NCBI GenBank assembly: GCA_944389175.1
Contig: CALXLK010000016.1
Location: 1 to 41,974 of the forward strand
DNA from: an uncultured Opitutales bacterium
GTDB lineage: Bacteria > Verrucomicrobiota > Verrucomicrobiia > Opitutales > Intestinicryptomonadaceae
Reading direction: 5' to 3'
DNA: 41,974 bases
Of this stretch, positions 16,981-24,623 are shown one piece after another. A program made the position numbers and the translations under genes. The first letter of the stretch is position 1; every line of letters starts with the position of its first letter. Below the pieces are notes generated by a model. It saw only the letters and a program-made list of their open reading frames with translations, had not been told where the DNA came from and searched no databases.

Positions 16981-17076
16981 AACGAATAAACTTTCTAGTT
17001 TTCAGCCAAAAAAATCAACTTTTAATTTGTTATTTTCTCCCGAAGCTGTCAAGATGTGGACGAATTTGAAAATCAT

Positions 17077-18036
17077 ATGAAATATTCAATAGGGATTGAT
17101 ATCGGCGGAACAGGCACGAAGTTGGGGATTGTCGACGAGGGCGGCAAAGTGATAAAAAAGCACGAATTCAAGACGACCGACTACAACGATTTTGCATCCT
17201 ACATGCACGGGCTGACGACCGCCATAAAAACGCTTCAACATTCATTTAACGGACACTGCATAGGCATAGGCATAGGCGCTCCCAACGGCAACTATTACAA
17301 GGGCACCATAGACTACGCCCCAAACCTTCCCTTCGGGCTGTGCGCGCCGATTGTCGAAACGCTCAGGAACGCCTTCGGCATGAAGCACATCTACCTTAGC
17401 AACGACGCCAACGCAGCAGCAGTCGGCGAAAAAATCTACGGCGGCGGGAAAAATCTTGACCATTTCATTCTGATAACGCTGGGAACGGGCTTGGGATCGG
17501 GAATAATAGTCGACGGCAAGCTGTTGCTCGGCGCCGACGGATTCGCCGGCGAGCTCGGACACGTCTGCGCCGTGCCCAACGGCAGAATCTGCGGCTGCGG
17601 CAAACGCGGGTGCCTTGAGGCATACGCCTCTGCAACCGGAATAAAGCGCACTTTTTTGGAAATGCTTTCAAAGCACAACGGCAATTCAATAATCGCGAAC
17701 AAAACGTGGGACGAGCTCGATGCGCGCGTAATTGAAGACGCCGCAAAGGCAGGGGATATTGCCGCAATAGAAACCTACAAAATAACGGGAGCCCTCTTGG
17801 GCAGATGCCTTGCAGACTTTGTCCACTTCTCGCGCCCGTCGACAATCTTTCTGTTTGGAGGCCCCGTAAAGGCGGGCGAGCTGATTTTCAAGCCCACGCG
17901 AGAGTCTTTGGAGCAAAACCTCATGCCGCTTTTCAGAGGAAAAGTCAAAGTGTTGCCCTCGGAACTTCCGTTTGGCGACGCTGCCATACTCGGCGCTTCG
18001 GCAATGGTCTGGAGCGCGGTAAATGCCGAAGGGTAG
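17077..18036 (+). CDS. ROK family sugar kinase (probable glucokinase)
   Basis: The 319-residue protein has the ROK phosphate-binding motif at its N terminus (GIDIGGTGTKLGIVDEGG), the catalytic SNDANAAAVGE segment, the GTGLGSGIIVDGKL glycine loop and the ROK zinc signature GHVCAVPNGRICGCGKRGC with CGCGxxGC. It probably phosphorylates glucose or a related hexose and would feed Pgi, encoded at 28.5-30.0 kb. An in-frame ATG lies 21 bases upstream (17056); I prefer 17077 because the ROK fold begins there. Neither start has a clear Shine-Dalgarno. A strong terminator follows, so it is probably monocistronic. Confidence 0.92.
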   Translation: MKYSIGIDIGGTGTKLGIVDEGGKVIKKHEFKTTDYNDFASYMHGLTTAIKTLQHSFNGHCIGIGIGAPNGNYYKGTIDYAPNLPFGLCAPIVETLRNAFGMKHIYLSNDANAAAVGEKIYGGGKNLDHFILITLGTGLGSGIIVDGKLLLGADGFAGELGHVCAVPNGRICGCGKRGCLEAYASATGIKRTFLEMLSKHNGNSIIANKTWDELDARVIEDAAKAGDIAAIETYKITGALLGRCLADFVHFSRPSTIFLFGGPVKAGELIFKPTRESLEQNLMPLFRGKVKVLPSELPFGDAAILGASAMVWSAVNAEG

Positions 18037-18042
18037 TTTGAC

Positions 18043-18075
18043 AAAAAAAACGGGCGCTAGGCGCCCGTTTTTTTT
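18043..18075. terminator. Bidirectional terminator after the ROK kinase
   Basis: A perfect seven-pair stem CGGGCGC (18051-18057) / GCGCCCG (18061-18067) with loop TAG is flanked by eight A residues upstream and eight T residues downstream. It can terminate transcription from both sides. It ends the kinase transcript and may stop reverse transcripts from the U32 gene. Confidence 0.93.
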
Positions 18076-18262
18076 GTTCCCAAAGCGGATAGCGCTCAAA
18101 AAGCAGACAGCGAACGAATAAACAGGCAAAACCGCTACGTCGGGCGCGGTATGCGGCTTTATTTTCGAGTTCGGACGGCGCCGGCAATGCGGCAAAGGAA
18201 AAGCCGTTGCTACAAGCTGAGCCTCTGCTATCTTGTTCGGAGGGCGCCAATGCGGTAAAGAC

Positions 18263-19510
18263 TTATCTGAGGACAAAGAGCCTGTCGTTGCGGCGGAGTC
18301 TTTGAGGCGTCTTAACAGAAACGACGGAACCTTTTTGAGCTGATTCGACCGCGGTGCCGTCGAGCCTTATCTCGTCTGCAGTAAATACGGCAAAGCCGGT
18401 TGACGGGCCCTCGACTTGCACTGAATCTCCCCTTGAAAGGAAATTATCGTCAATTGATATCTCGGCGACGGATATTTTTGGAAAGAAATTTAGCACGTGT
18501 CCTAAAATGCGCTTCTTCACTTCGGCCTTGTTGCCCGAGGAAGTCCAATCTCCCATGGGTTTGCCCATGAAAAAGCCCTCGGAAAATCCCCTGTTAAAAG
18601 CCCTGCCAAGCTCCTTGCAGAGCCCGTCTTTAAGCAGCTTAAATTCCGACCCGAAATTTGGCTTTTGGCGGTTGAGCGCGTAAAAATCGAGCGCTTTTCT
18701 GTAGGCGGAAACCGTCGCCCATACGTAAGTGGCGTTCCTGTTGCGCCCCTCTATTTTTAGGGACGAGACGCCCGCCTCGATAAGTTTTTCGATAAACGGC
18801 AGAGTCATTAAATCTTTCGGGCTTAATACGTAGTTTTGGCCGATGACAAACTCGGGCGAGCCCGATTGCACGTCGGAAATTTTGTACATTCGGCGGCACG
18901 GCTGCAGACATTCTCCCCTGTTGGCGCTCTTGCCGTAGACAAATTCCGACATAAAGCACCTGCCGCTAATAGATACGCACATCGCCCCGTGGGCAAACGC
19001 CTCTATGCTTATTTCTTTGGCTTTGTCTCCCAAAATTTTTCGCAAGCCAGAGCGCATTCTTTTTAAATCCGCAAGCGAGCATTCCCGCGCAATGACGAAG
19101 CGGCGCACGCCGTATTTTCTATATAGCGACGCCGCCGCGACGGCGTTGGCCACGCTCGCCTGGGTCGACAAAAACACGTCGATGCCGATTTGGTTTGCCA
19201 ATTCCACCGCGGAAAAGTCCCACGCTATCACGGCGTCGACTCCGGCTTTTTTTGCGGCTTTTATTTGGCCTGAAAGGCGCCTTTGCTGGCTGTCAAAATA
19301 AATCGTATTTAGCGTAAGGTACGCCTTTGCGCCGAACTTTCTGCACTCCCGCACAACACGCCCGATTTCGGAGAGCTTGAAGTTTTTCGCCCCGGCGCGC
19401 ATATTTGTGCCCTCTATGCCAAAATAGACTGCGTCGGCCCCGGCGCGCAATGCCGCAGATAAAGTTATAAAGTCGCCGGCGGGCGCCATTAATTCAGGGA
19501 TAGTTCTCAT
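18263..19510 (-). CDS. Peptidase U32 family protein, TrhP-like (tRNA hydroxylation)
   Basis: The 415-residue protein has the U32 family signature EAFAHGAMCVSISGRCFMSE followed by ANRGECLQPCRR, with the four clustered cysteines that bind an iron-sulfur cluster in characterised members. The N terminus begins PELMAPAGD, then ADAVYFG, as in the family barrel. Length fits the TrhP (YegQ) branch, which takes part in prephenate-dependent 5-hydroxylation of wobble uridine in tRNA; the longer RlhA branch (23S rRNA) is less likely. The frame is open 18 codons further upstream, but ATG 19510 has AAAGG five bases before it and matches family starts. It diverges from rpoN. Confidence 0.9.
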   Translation of the reverse strand: MRTIPELMAPAGDFITLSAALRAGADAVYFGIEGTNMRAGAKNFKLSEIGRVVRECRKFGAKAYLTLNTIYFDSQQRRLSGQIKAAKKAGVDAVIAWDFSAVELANQIGIDVFLSTQASVANAVAAASLYRKYGVRRFVIARECSLADLKRMRSGLRKILGDKAKEISIEAFAHGAMCVSISGRCFMSEFVYGKSANRGECLQPCRRMYKISDVQSGSPEFVIGQNYVLSPKDLMTLPFIEKLIEAGVSSLKIEGRNRNATYVWATVSAYRKALDFYALNRQKPNFGSEFKLLKDGLCKELGRAFNRGFSEGFFMGKPMGDWTSSGNKAEVKKRILGHVLNFFPKISVAEISIDDNFLSRGDSVQVEGPSTGFAVFTADEIRLDGTAVESAQKGSVVSVKTPQRLRRNDRLFVLR

Positions 19511-19650
19511 ATATGCCTTTGTAATATGCCACGCGGCTGTTAAATGTTGGCCAAAGGGTTGCATTGTGAGGTTTTTTTGGCAACAAAAAACGCCTTTAAA
19601 CTTGAAAAAGGTTGGCGCAAAACTTAGCTTGGAAACCTTAAACAGTTTTT

Positions 19651-21015
19651 ATGGACGGAGCTTTGCAGAACTCTCAACGCATCGAGCAGGGGTTGAACTT
19701 GACCCCTGCCCAAAAGCGCAGCCTCGAAATTCTGCAAAAGCCCGTCTTGGAGTTGGGCAGGTATATACAGCAACAGCTAAATACAAACCCGATTCTCGAA
19801 GTCGACGAAAGCTACGACACCCAAAAGCCCGAGACTGTGGGCGAAAACCCGGACGAAGATTTTGCCGAAGAGGCCTCATACACGACTCCGAAGTCGGAGG
19901 CCGCCCAGGAACAGGCCCGGCGCGACTTCATTTTAAATTCGCAGACAGACAAGCCTCGGCTGGGAGAGGACCTGATAAAAGAGGCCAGGATAGACGCCCC
20001 CACAAAAAAAATTGCCGACGCATTTGAATTTCTCGTGGAAAACCTCGACGAGCGCGGTTTTCTGCCTGAGGACATACTCGAGCAGGCAAAGGCGGCCGGA
20101 CATTCCTCCGAAGACGCCGATGCGGCGCTTGAAATGCTGCAAAAGAGTCCGCCTGCTGGGATAGGCGCGCGCAATCTCAGGGAATCGTTTATGATCCAGC
20201 TGAGGGCTAAGGGCATGGAGGAGACTCTTGCCTACAGGATTCTTGCCGACTGCTACCAGCTATTGCTTAAGCGGCGCGTCGACAAGATAGCCCAGGCCGA
20301 ATGCCGAAGCGTTGACGATGTGGAAAGGGCCATAGACGAGATAGCCAAACTAAACCCGTCGCCTGCGAGCGATTACGGCGACGACGAGCCGCAACTTCTG
20401 ATTCCCGACGTCGAATATTACAAGGACGAATCCGGCAATTGGGACGCGCGCCTTACAAACCAATGTCTGCCCAAGCTAAGAATCAGCCCCGAATACCGCC
20501 AGATGGTAGCCGACGGGGAGCTCGACACCCAGGCGCAAAGCTACGTGAGGGAAAAAATACGCGACGGGAAGATGCTAATAGAGGCAATCAAGCAAAGGCA
20601 AACCACGCTGTTAAAGATAGCCCGCGCAATACTCGCGCGCCAGCCGAGATTTTTCGAAGACGGCACCTTGATGCCGATGACGCGCCAAGACATTGCCGAC
20701 GACGTGGATCTTCACGCCACCACCGTAGGCCGCGCGATAACGGGCAAATGCGCCGACACGCCCTATGGCGTAGTCGAATTTAAAAACTTTTTCACATCGG
20801 GGCTTGAAAACGACGCCGGCACGGGAGTATCATCAAACACCGTAAAGGAGAAAATACGCGATATCGTCGCCGGAGAGGATCCGCAAAATCCGCTAAGCGA
20901 CGAGAAGATAAGCCGCGAACTTGCGCGGTTGGGCCTCAACGCCGCGCGCCGCACCGTCGCAAAATATCGGGAAGAGCTGGGCATAGCGCCAAAGACGCTA
21001 AGAAAGAGATTCTAA
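19651..21015 (+). CDS. rpoN: RNA polymerase sigma-54 factor
   Basis: The 454-residue protein shows all sigma-54 regions. A Gln/Leu-rich activator-interacting region I covers about 1-50 (LNLTPAQKRSLEILQKPVLEL), an acidic region II covers about 50-110, and the core-binding domain is in the middle. The DNA-binding C terminus carries the RpoN box ARRTVAKYRE (about 432-441), which reads the -24 element. Sigma-54 promoters need an AAA+ activator, and none is encoded in this window. tsaB follows after one base, so the two are co-transcribed. Confidence 0.97.
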   Translation: MDGALQNSQRIEQGLNLTPAQKRSLEILQKPVLELGRYIQQQLNTNPILEVDESYDTQKPETVGENPDEDFAEEASYTTPKSEAAQEQARRDFILNSQTDKPRLGEDLIKEARIDAPTKKIADAFEFLVENLDERGFLPEDILEQAKAAGHSSEDADAALEMLQKSPPAGIGARNLRESFMIQLRAKGMEETLAYRILADCYQLLLKRRVDKIAQAECRSVDDVERAIDEIAKLNPSPASDYGDDEPQLLIPDVEYYKDESGNWDARLTNQCLPKLRISPEYRQMVADGELDTQAQSYVREKIRDGKMLIEAIKQRQTTLLKIARAILARQPRFFEDGTLMPMTRQDIADDVDLHATTVGRAITGKCADTPYGVVEFKNFFTSGLENDAGTGVSSNTVKEKIRDIVAGEDPQNPLSDEKISRELARLGLNAARRTVAKYREELGIAPKTLRKRF

Positions 21016-21016
21016 T

Positions 21017-21658
21017 ATGGACATAAGCTTGTTTGGCAGAATTTTAATAGCCGACGCCACCTCCGAAGAATTGAAGATGGCCCTCGTAGAAAACGGCCGC
21101 GTTGCAAAGACTATAAACGCAGGCAGGGCCATGGAGCATTTTTTTGAAGCGCTCGGCAAGTGCACCGGCGGCGATTTTTCGGGAATATCGGCGTTTGTCC
21201 TATGCACGGGAACAGGCTCGGTGCTCGGCACGCGAACGGCCTCGGTAAGCCTTTCGACAATCGCGCAATTTACGGGCGCGCAAATCTTCCAATTTAATTG
21301 CATGGAAGTCGGAGCGCTCTATCTGTCGGGAAAAATCGACGGAAAGTTTACGCTGCTTACACAGTCGCGCAAGGGCTATGCCAACATACTCAACTACGAT
21401 GGAGAAATCAAGCTGCTAAAGGAACTAACCGTCGACCAGATAGATTCTACCGCCTACCCGAGGCGCCTTGTCCTCCGGCAGCGGGCCAAGACCGACCCTT
21501 CCCTGGCAAAATTCGAGATGTTCGAGCTCGACGCCCTCCAGATGGCGCAAACGCTCTTGAAAAATCCCGGGCTTGCCGCGCAATGCAGCCAGCCGCCGGA
21601 CGCAAAACCACTCACGGAAAGAGAATACGTAAAATGGAAGGCTCAAGCACACATCTGA
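21017..21658 (+). CDS. tsaB: tRNA threonylcarbamoyladenosine biosynthesis protein TsaB (divergent)
   Basis: This 213-residue protein resembles TsaB (YeaZ), the partner that dimerises with TsaD in making t6A37 of ANN-decoding tRNAs. Supporting features are the N-terminal ILIADATSEELKMALVENG pattern, a CTGTGSVLGTRTA segment matching the family GPGSFTGLR loop (about 68-80), and the C-terminal PLTEREYVKWK ending similar to the family PxYLRxxVAWK. It is a diverged member, so the call is by pattern and not by an identical signature. It lies between rpoN and the racemase-like gene, whose start it overlaps by 25 bases. tsaD, tsaC and tsaE are not in the window. Confidence 0.8.
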   Translation: MDISLFGRILIADATSEELKMALVENGRVAKTINAGRAMEHFFEALGKCTGGDFSGISAFVLCTGTGSVLGTRTASVSLSTIAQFTGAQIFQFNCMEVGALYLSGKIDGKFTLLTQSRKGYANILNYDGEIKLLKELTVDQIDSTAYPRRLVLRQRAKTDPSLAKFEMFELDALQMAQTLLKNPGLAAQCSQPPDAKPLTEREYVKWKAQAHI

Positions 21659-22761
21659 GATGTTCGGTCAAGATAGACCTCTGCGCCCTTGAAAGAAACT
21701 TGGGCAAGCTGAGGTTTTTCATGCCGAAATCGCACGGGTACATAGCGCTCGTATCGGCCGACGCTTTCGGCTACGGTGTAGAGGCGGCGGTAGTCAGGCT
21801 GATGCTAAGCGGCGCCGACGCTTTCGCAGTGACAAATATTTCCGAGGGCGTAAAAGTGCGCGAAGTCGGCATGGGATGGAAGATAATTGTCCTAAGCGCT
21901 TCGCTTCCTGGCGAAGAGTCAATTTACATAGAAAACGACATTACGCCAGTAATAGCGGGCGTTGAGGAATTGGAGCGCTTCGAAAAGGCCGCCCAAATGC
22001 TATCGAAAAAAATACCCGTACACCTGCGCCTGCCGGTTGAAAAGGACTCTATCCCGTCGCGCGGACAAGCCGTGGAGATGCTCGATATGCTCTCAAAATC
22101 GAAAAACCTAAAACTCGAGGCATTCTGCCTGCCGGGGACGGGAACGGGTGCGCCCAACGAAGGCGCCGTCGCGGATGCGGAATTTTTAAAAACAGCCGCC
22201 TGCAAGCTCGGCGCGCACAGCGGCATATATATACACCATAGCGACATTTGCGATACATGCGCACTTCCGAAAGAATTCGACAAATCCCTGAGGGCCGGGC
22301 TTGTCCTATTTGGCATGCGGCCGGCGAAAAACTCTATTCTTTACGGTTTTGAGCCCGAACATGTTCTCACATTCAGGACTTCCGTAAGCCAGATAAAATA
22401 TCTGCCCAAAGGCGCCAACATCGGATACGCAAAGACCTACACCCTGCAGCGCGACTCCCGGGTGGCGCTGCTTTCGGTGGGATACGGCGACGGCATTCCG
22501 CGCGAGGCCGGCAAAAAGATGTCTGTCATAATAAGGGGAAGAACCGCCGACGTAATAGGCCGTGTTTCAATGGACCAGGCCGCAATAGATGTCACCGACT
22601 TTGACGAAATCGAACTCGGGGACGAAGCCATCATCGTCGGGGAAAGCGACGGCCTTGAAATAACCATAGAGCAATACTGCCAAAGGCTGGGAATTACGCC
22701 TGCGCAGGCCCTCACCTCAATAACAAAGCGCGTTGCGCGTTTCTACCAGACGCTCTATTAG
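21634..22761 (+). CDS. Alanine racemase-like protein lacking the PLP lysine (probable pseudoenzyme)
   Basis: The 375-residue protein has the two-domain layout of alanine racemase (Alr): an N-terminal barrel and a C-terminal beta domain. C-terminal landmarks are clear: NIGYAKTYT, SVGYGDGIPRE with the catalytic-type Tyr, and GRVSMDQAAIDV. The PLP-binding lysine motif (usual V-K-A-D/N-A-Y-G-H-G) reads LVSADAFGYG, with Ser at residue 41 (TCG, bases 21754-21756). The usual H-x-K-x-D-T-G-M-x-R-x-G segment is replaced by HLRLPVEKDSIPS, and the T-H-F-A active-site His segment by CLPGTGTG. By eye, Lys39, Arg136, His166 and Tyr354 equivalents (Geobacillus numbering) are gone while Arg219 (LRAG) and Tyr265 remain. 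The frame is intact over full length. It is probably not a racemase. The start ATG 21634 overlaps tsaB. Confidence 0.88.
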   Translation: MEGSSTHLRCSVKIDLCALERNLGKLRFFMPKSHGYIALVSADAFGYGVEAAVVRLMLSGADAFAVTNISEGVKVREVGMGWKIIVLSASLPGEESIYIENDITPVIAGVEELERFEKAAQMLSKKIPVHLRLPVEKDSIPSRGQAVEMLDMLSKSKNLKLEAFCLPGTGTGAPNEGAVADAEFLKTAACKLGAHSGIYIHHSDICDTCALPKEFDKSLRAGLVLFGMRPAKNSILYGFEPEHVLTFRTSVSQIKYLPKGANIGYAKTYTLQRDSRVALLSVGYGDGIPREAGKKMSVIIRGRTADVIGRVSMDQAAIDVTDFDEIELGDEAIIVGESDGLEITIEQYCQRLGITPAQALTSITKRVARFYQTLY

Positions 22762-23295
22762 GCCTTTGACGCGCGCCTAAGCTTGGAGGGGGCGGCGGAA
22801 TGCAATCATCTGGATAAAGCCTTGTAGATACCTTCATGCGCCGAGAACGCCCCCTGCCCGCTTGCCTGTAAAGTTTTTCTTAAACAAACCAGCCTCTTGC
22901 AAAGGCTTTATTTGCAACTATAAGATTGTTTAATAGTTTTATATGGGTTGTTGCGCATAAAACTCTCAGGTGTGTTGCGCCAGAAAAAAAAGAGACAAAA
23001 AATACTACGCATTGATTGCCCGCGTTGCGAACAAATAAAGATTCCTCTTTCCGTGTGCCAGGGATTTCTATGAGGCTTTTCATTCAATGCACCTGTGCAA
23101 AAATCTCCGTAACAATTAAACCGCGCTTAATTTAACTTCTGTTAGCGCTCAAATATAACGCGCGCAATTTATTACTGCGCTTGAAATAAACCTGCGCCGC
23201 AAAAAATTTTTTATACGGCGAACCAGCCGCGCCCGCGCAAATGGCGATAAAACGCATATGATAACCGCGCGCCTACAGGTAAAAAATTGGGCTTG

Positions 23296-23311
23296 AACTC
23301 ATGCATGAGTT
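23296..23311. promoter_or_regulatory. Perfect 16-base palindrome, candidate operator
   Basis: The sequence AACTCATGCATGAGTT equals its own reverse complement. It lies 215 bases upstream of a TetR-family regulator in a spacer with no gene. TetR proteins bind palindromes of about this size as dimers, so an operator is plausible. This is inference only. Confidence 0.35.
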
Positions 23312-23507
23312 GGCATGGCCCCGCCTCAAGTTTGGGATTTGCGCCTACCCGAAGGAAATCTCGAATCATTTAGACAGAATTTCTCTTTTGCAAGTTATGG
23401 CATTTAGGCGCGGGAGACCGCCGCCGCCAAAATTGCATATTTTAGGAAGTTGCACAAAGTTGCAAAGCCGAAAAAACAAAAAAAACTCTTGATTTTGCAT
23501 AAGTGTT

Positions 23508-23513
23508 TATAAT
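23508..23513 (+). promoter_or_regulatory. Candidate -10 box of the TetR regulator gene
   Basis: A consensus TATAAT lies with only 12 bases between its end and the ATG at 23526. Transcription from it would start about five bases before the start codon, giving a nearly leaderless mRNA, and no Shine-Dalgarno is visible. A TTGATT at 23489-23494 is too close (13 bases) to be a standard -35. Confidence 0.4.
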
Positions 23514-23525
23514 AATTCGCGCAAT

Positions 23526-24329
23526 ATGGCAAAGGGACTCAGACGAAATCGACAGGGCGAAAAGACGAAAGCAGAACTACTGGAAGCGGCCGGATATGTT
23601 TTTTCAAAGAAGGGCTACGAAGGGGCGTCGGTCAGGGATATAGCAAAGATTGCCAATGTGCTTCCCGGAGCGCTCACATACCACTTTAAGACTAAGAAGA
23701 ATCTCTTTAAGATGGTCCTCAAGCACTTCATACTCGACTGCTGCAAGTTCGATAAGATGTTCGAGGCCTTTGATTCTGTGGATCCGCACAATCCGCAGGA
23801 AATAAGCCAGGCCATATATAAAAGCGTAAAAGGGATAATATACATCGGCCACAAGCGCGGCGTTAAAATAAAGAACCTCAACGGATTGCTCGTAACGCTA
23901 ATGCTCGACGGCGGAAAGGAATTCTGCCACATAGTGCAGGAAATGGGAACGGTGCGCCTAAGAAAAGTTTACGAATGCATAAGGGTGACGAATGTCACCA
24001 CTGATAGAACCGACATATTCTGGTGGTCCAACCTGCTGTGGGCGCTCGTCTTCTATCCGATTTACGGCAAATACATAATGCTTTCGGCCATGGACGAGAG
24101 CAGATACTCCGACGACTTTATAGAGTCTATGGCCGCGAGGATATCTATGAACCTGTGCAGATATTTGAATCTTCCCCGCCCGGAAGTAAACGATCCGTGG
24201 AGGCTGAAGGCGGATCCCGAAGAAAGGATAGAGGGATTAAGCCCTATGAATTTCCAACAACCGCCCGAACAAGCATTTAGGCAGGCTATCGAAGAGAGCT
24301 CGCACTCCGATATCGCCGCGGAAGAATAA
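23526..24329 (+). CDS. TetR/AcrR family transcriptional regulator
   Basis: The 267-residue protein begins with a classic TetR helix-turn-helix domain (about 12-60): KTKAELLEAAGYVFSKKGYE, then ASVRDIAKIANVLPGALTYHF and KTKKNLFKMVLKHF. The rest is an all-helical ligand-binding and dimerisation domain, longer than average for the family, with an acidic C-terminal tail (EESSHSDIAAEE). The ligand is unknown. It stands alone between a 764-base spacer and a terminator, so it may control itself or distant genes; no transporter or enzyme operon is adjacent to suggest a target. Confidence 0.9.
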   Translation: MAKGLRRNRQGEKTKAELLEAAGYVFSKKGYEGASVRDIAKIANVLPGALTYHFKTKKNLFKMVLKHFILDCCKFDKMFEAFDSVDPHNPQEISQAIYKSVKGIIYIGHKRGVKIKNLNGLLVTLMLDGGKEFCHIVQEMGTVRLRKVYECIRVTNVTTDRTDIFWWSNLLWALVFYPIYGKYIMLSAMDESRYSDDFIESMAARISMNLCRYLNLPRPEVNDPWRLKADPEERIEGLSPMNFQQPPEQAFRQAIEESSHSDIAAEE

Positions 24330-24375
24330 TTAAAATTTCACTGACTTTGCGCGTTGGCACAGCAAATAAAGAGGC

Positions 24376-24406
24376 AAAAAACTCTCGAGAAACTCGAGAG
24401 TTTTTT
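24376..24406. terminator. Terminator after the TetR gene
   Basis: A perfect nine-pair stem ACTCTCGAG (24381-24389) / CTCGAGAGT (24393-24401) with loop AAA is followed by a T-run through 24406 and preceded by five A residues. It lies 46 bases after the regulator stop and may work in both directions. Confidence 0.9.
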
Positions 24407-24571
24407 GTTTGCCAAATTTGGCTCCCCGCCGGCAAATCTTTTATATTGCCAATCAGAATTGGCGCAAAAAGGCCGGCTGTCGGCGACGATCCTATCCGCC
24501 TAAACAAATTAAGTGCGCCGTCAGTAAAGAGCTGAGGTTCTCCGAACAGACAATTTGTAGATTATAAATCT

Positions 24572-24612
24572 CCAATAAAATAAAAGAGTGGCTCCAAAAA
24601 TCGGAGCCACTC
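24572..24612 (-). terminator. Terminator after fabF
   Basis: A perfect ten-pair stem GAGTGGCTCC (24586-24595) / GGAGCCACTC (24603-24612) with a seven-base loop lies 11 bases beyond the fabF stop. On the reverse strand it is followed by a T-rich tract (complement of 24572-24585). It ends the fabF transcript. Confidence 0.88.
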
Positions 24613-24623
24613 ATTGGCAAATC

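Larger units (their letters stand above)
22762..23525. other. Long intergenic region upstream of the TetR regulator
   Basis: No gene was recognised in these 764 bases; short frames on both strands lack family features. The region holds several possible regulatory elements. There is an 8-base inverted repeat at 22787-22794 and 22848-22855, a perfect 16-base palindrome at 23296-23311, and a tandem AAGTTGCA pair at 23447-23464. A TATAAT -10 box lies at 23508-23513, only 12 bases before the regulator ATG. No terminator was found directly after the racemase-like gene. Confidence 0.5.

Noticed and set aside
21298..21633. 112-codon N-terminal extension of the racemase-like frame
   Set aside because: The extension overlaps tsaB in another frame and has no similarity to the family; the family N terminus begins near ATG 21634.
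22880..23083. Reverse open frame of 67 codons in the spacer before the TetR gene
   Set aside because: No family features, no ribosome binding site, low-complexity residues.
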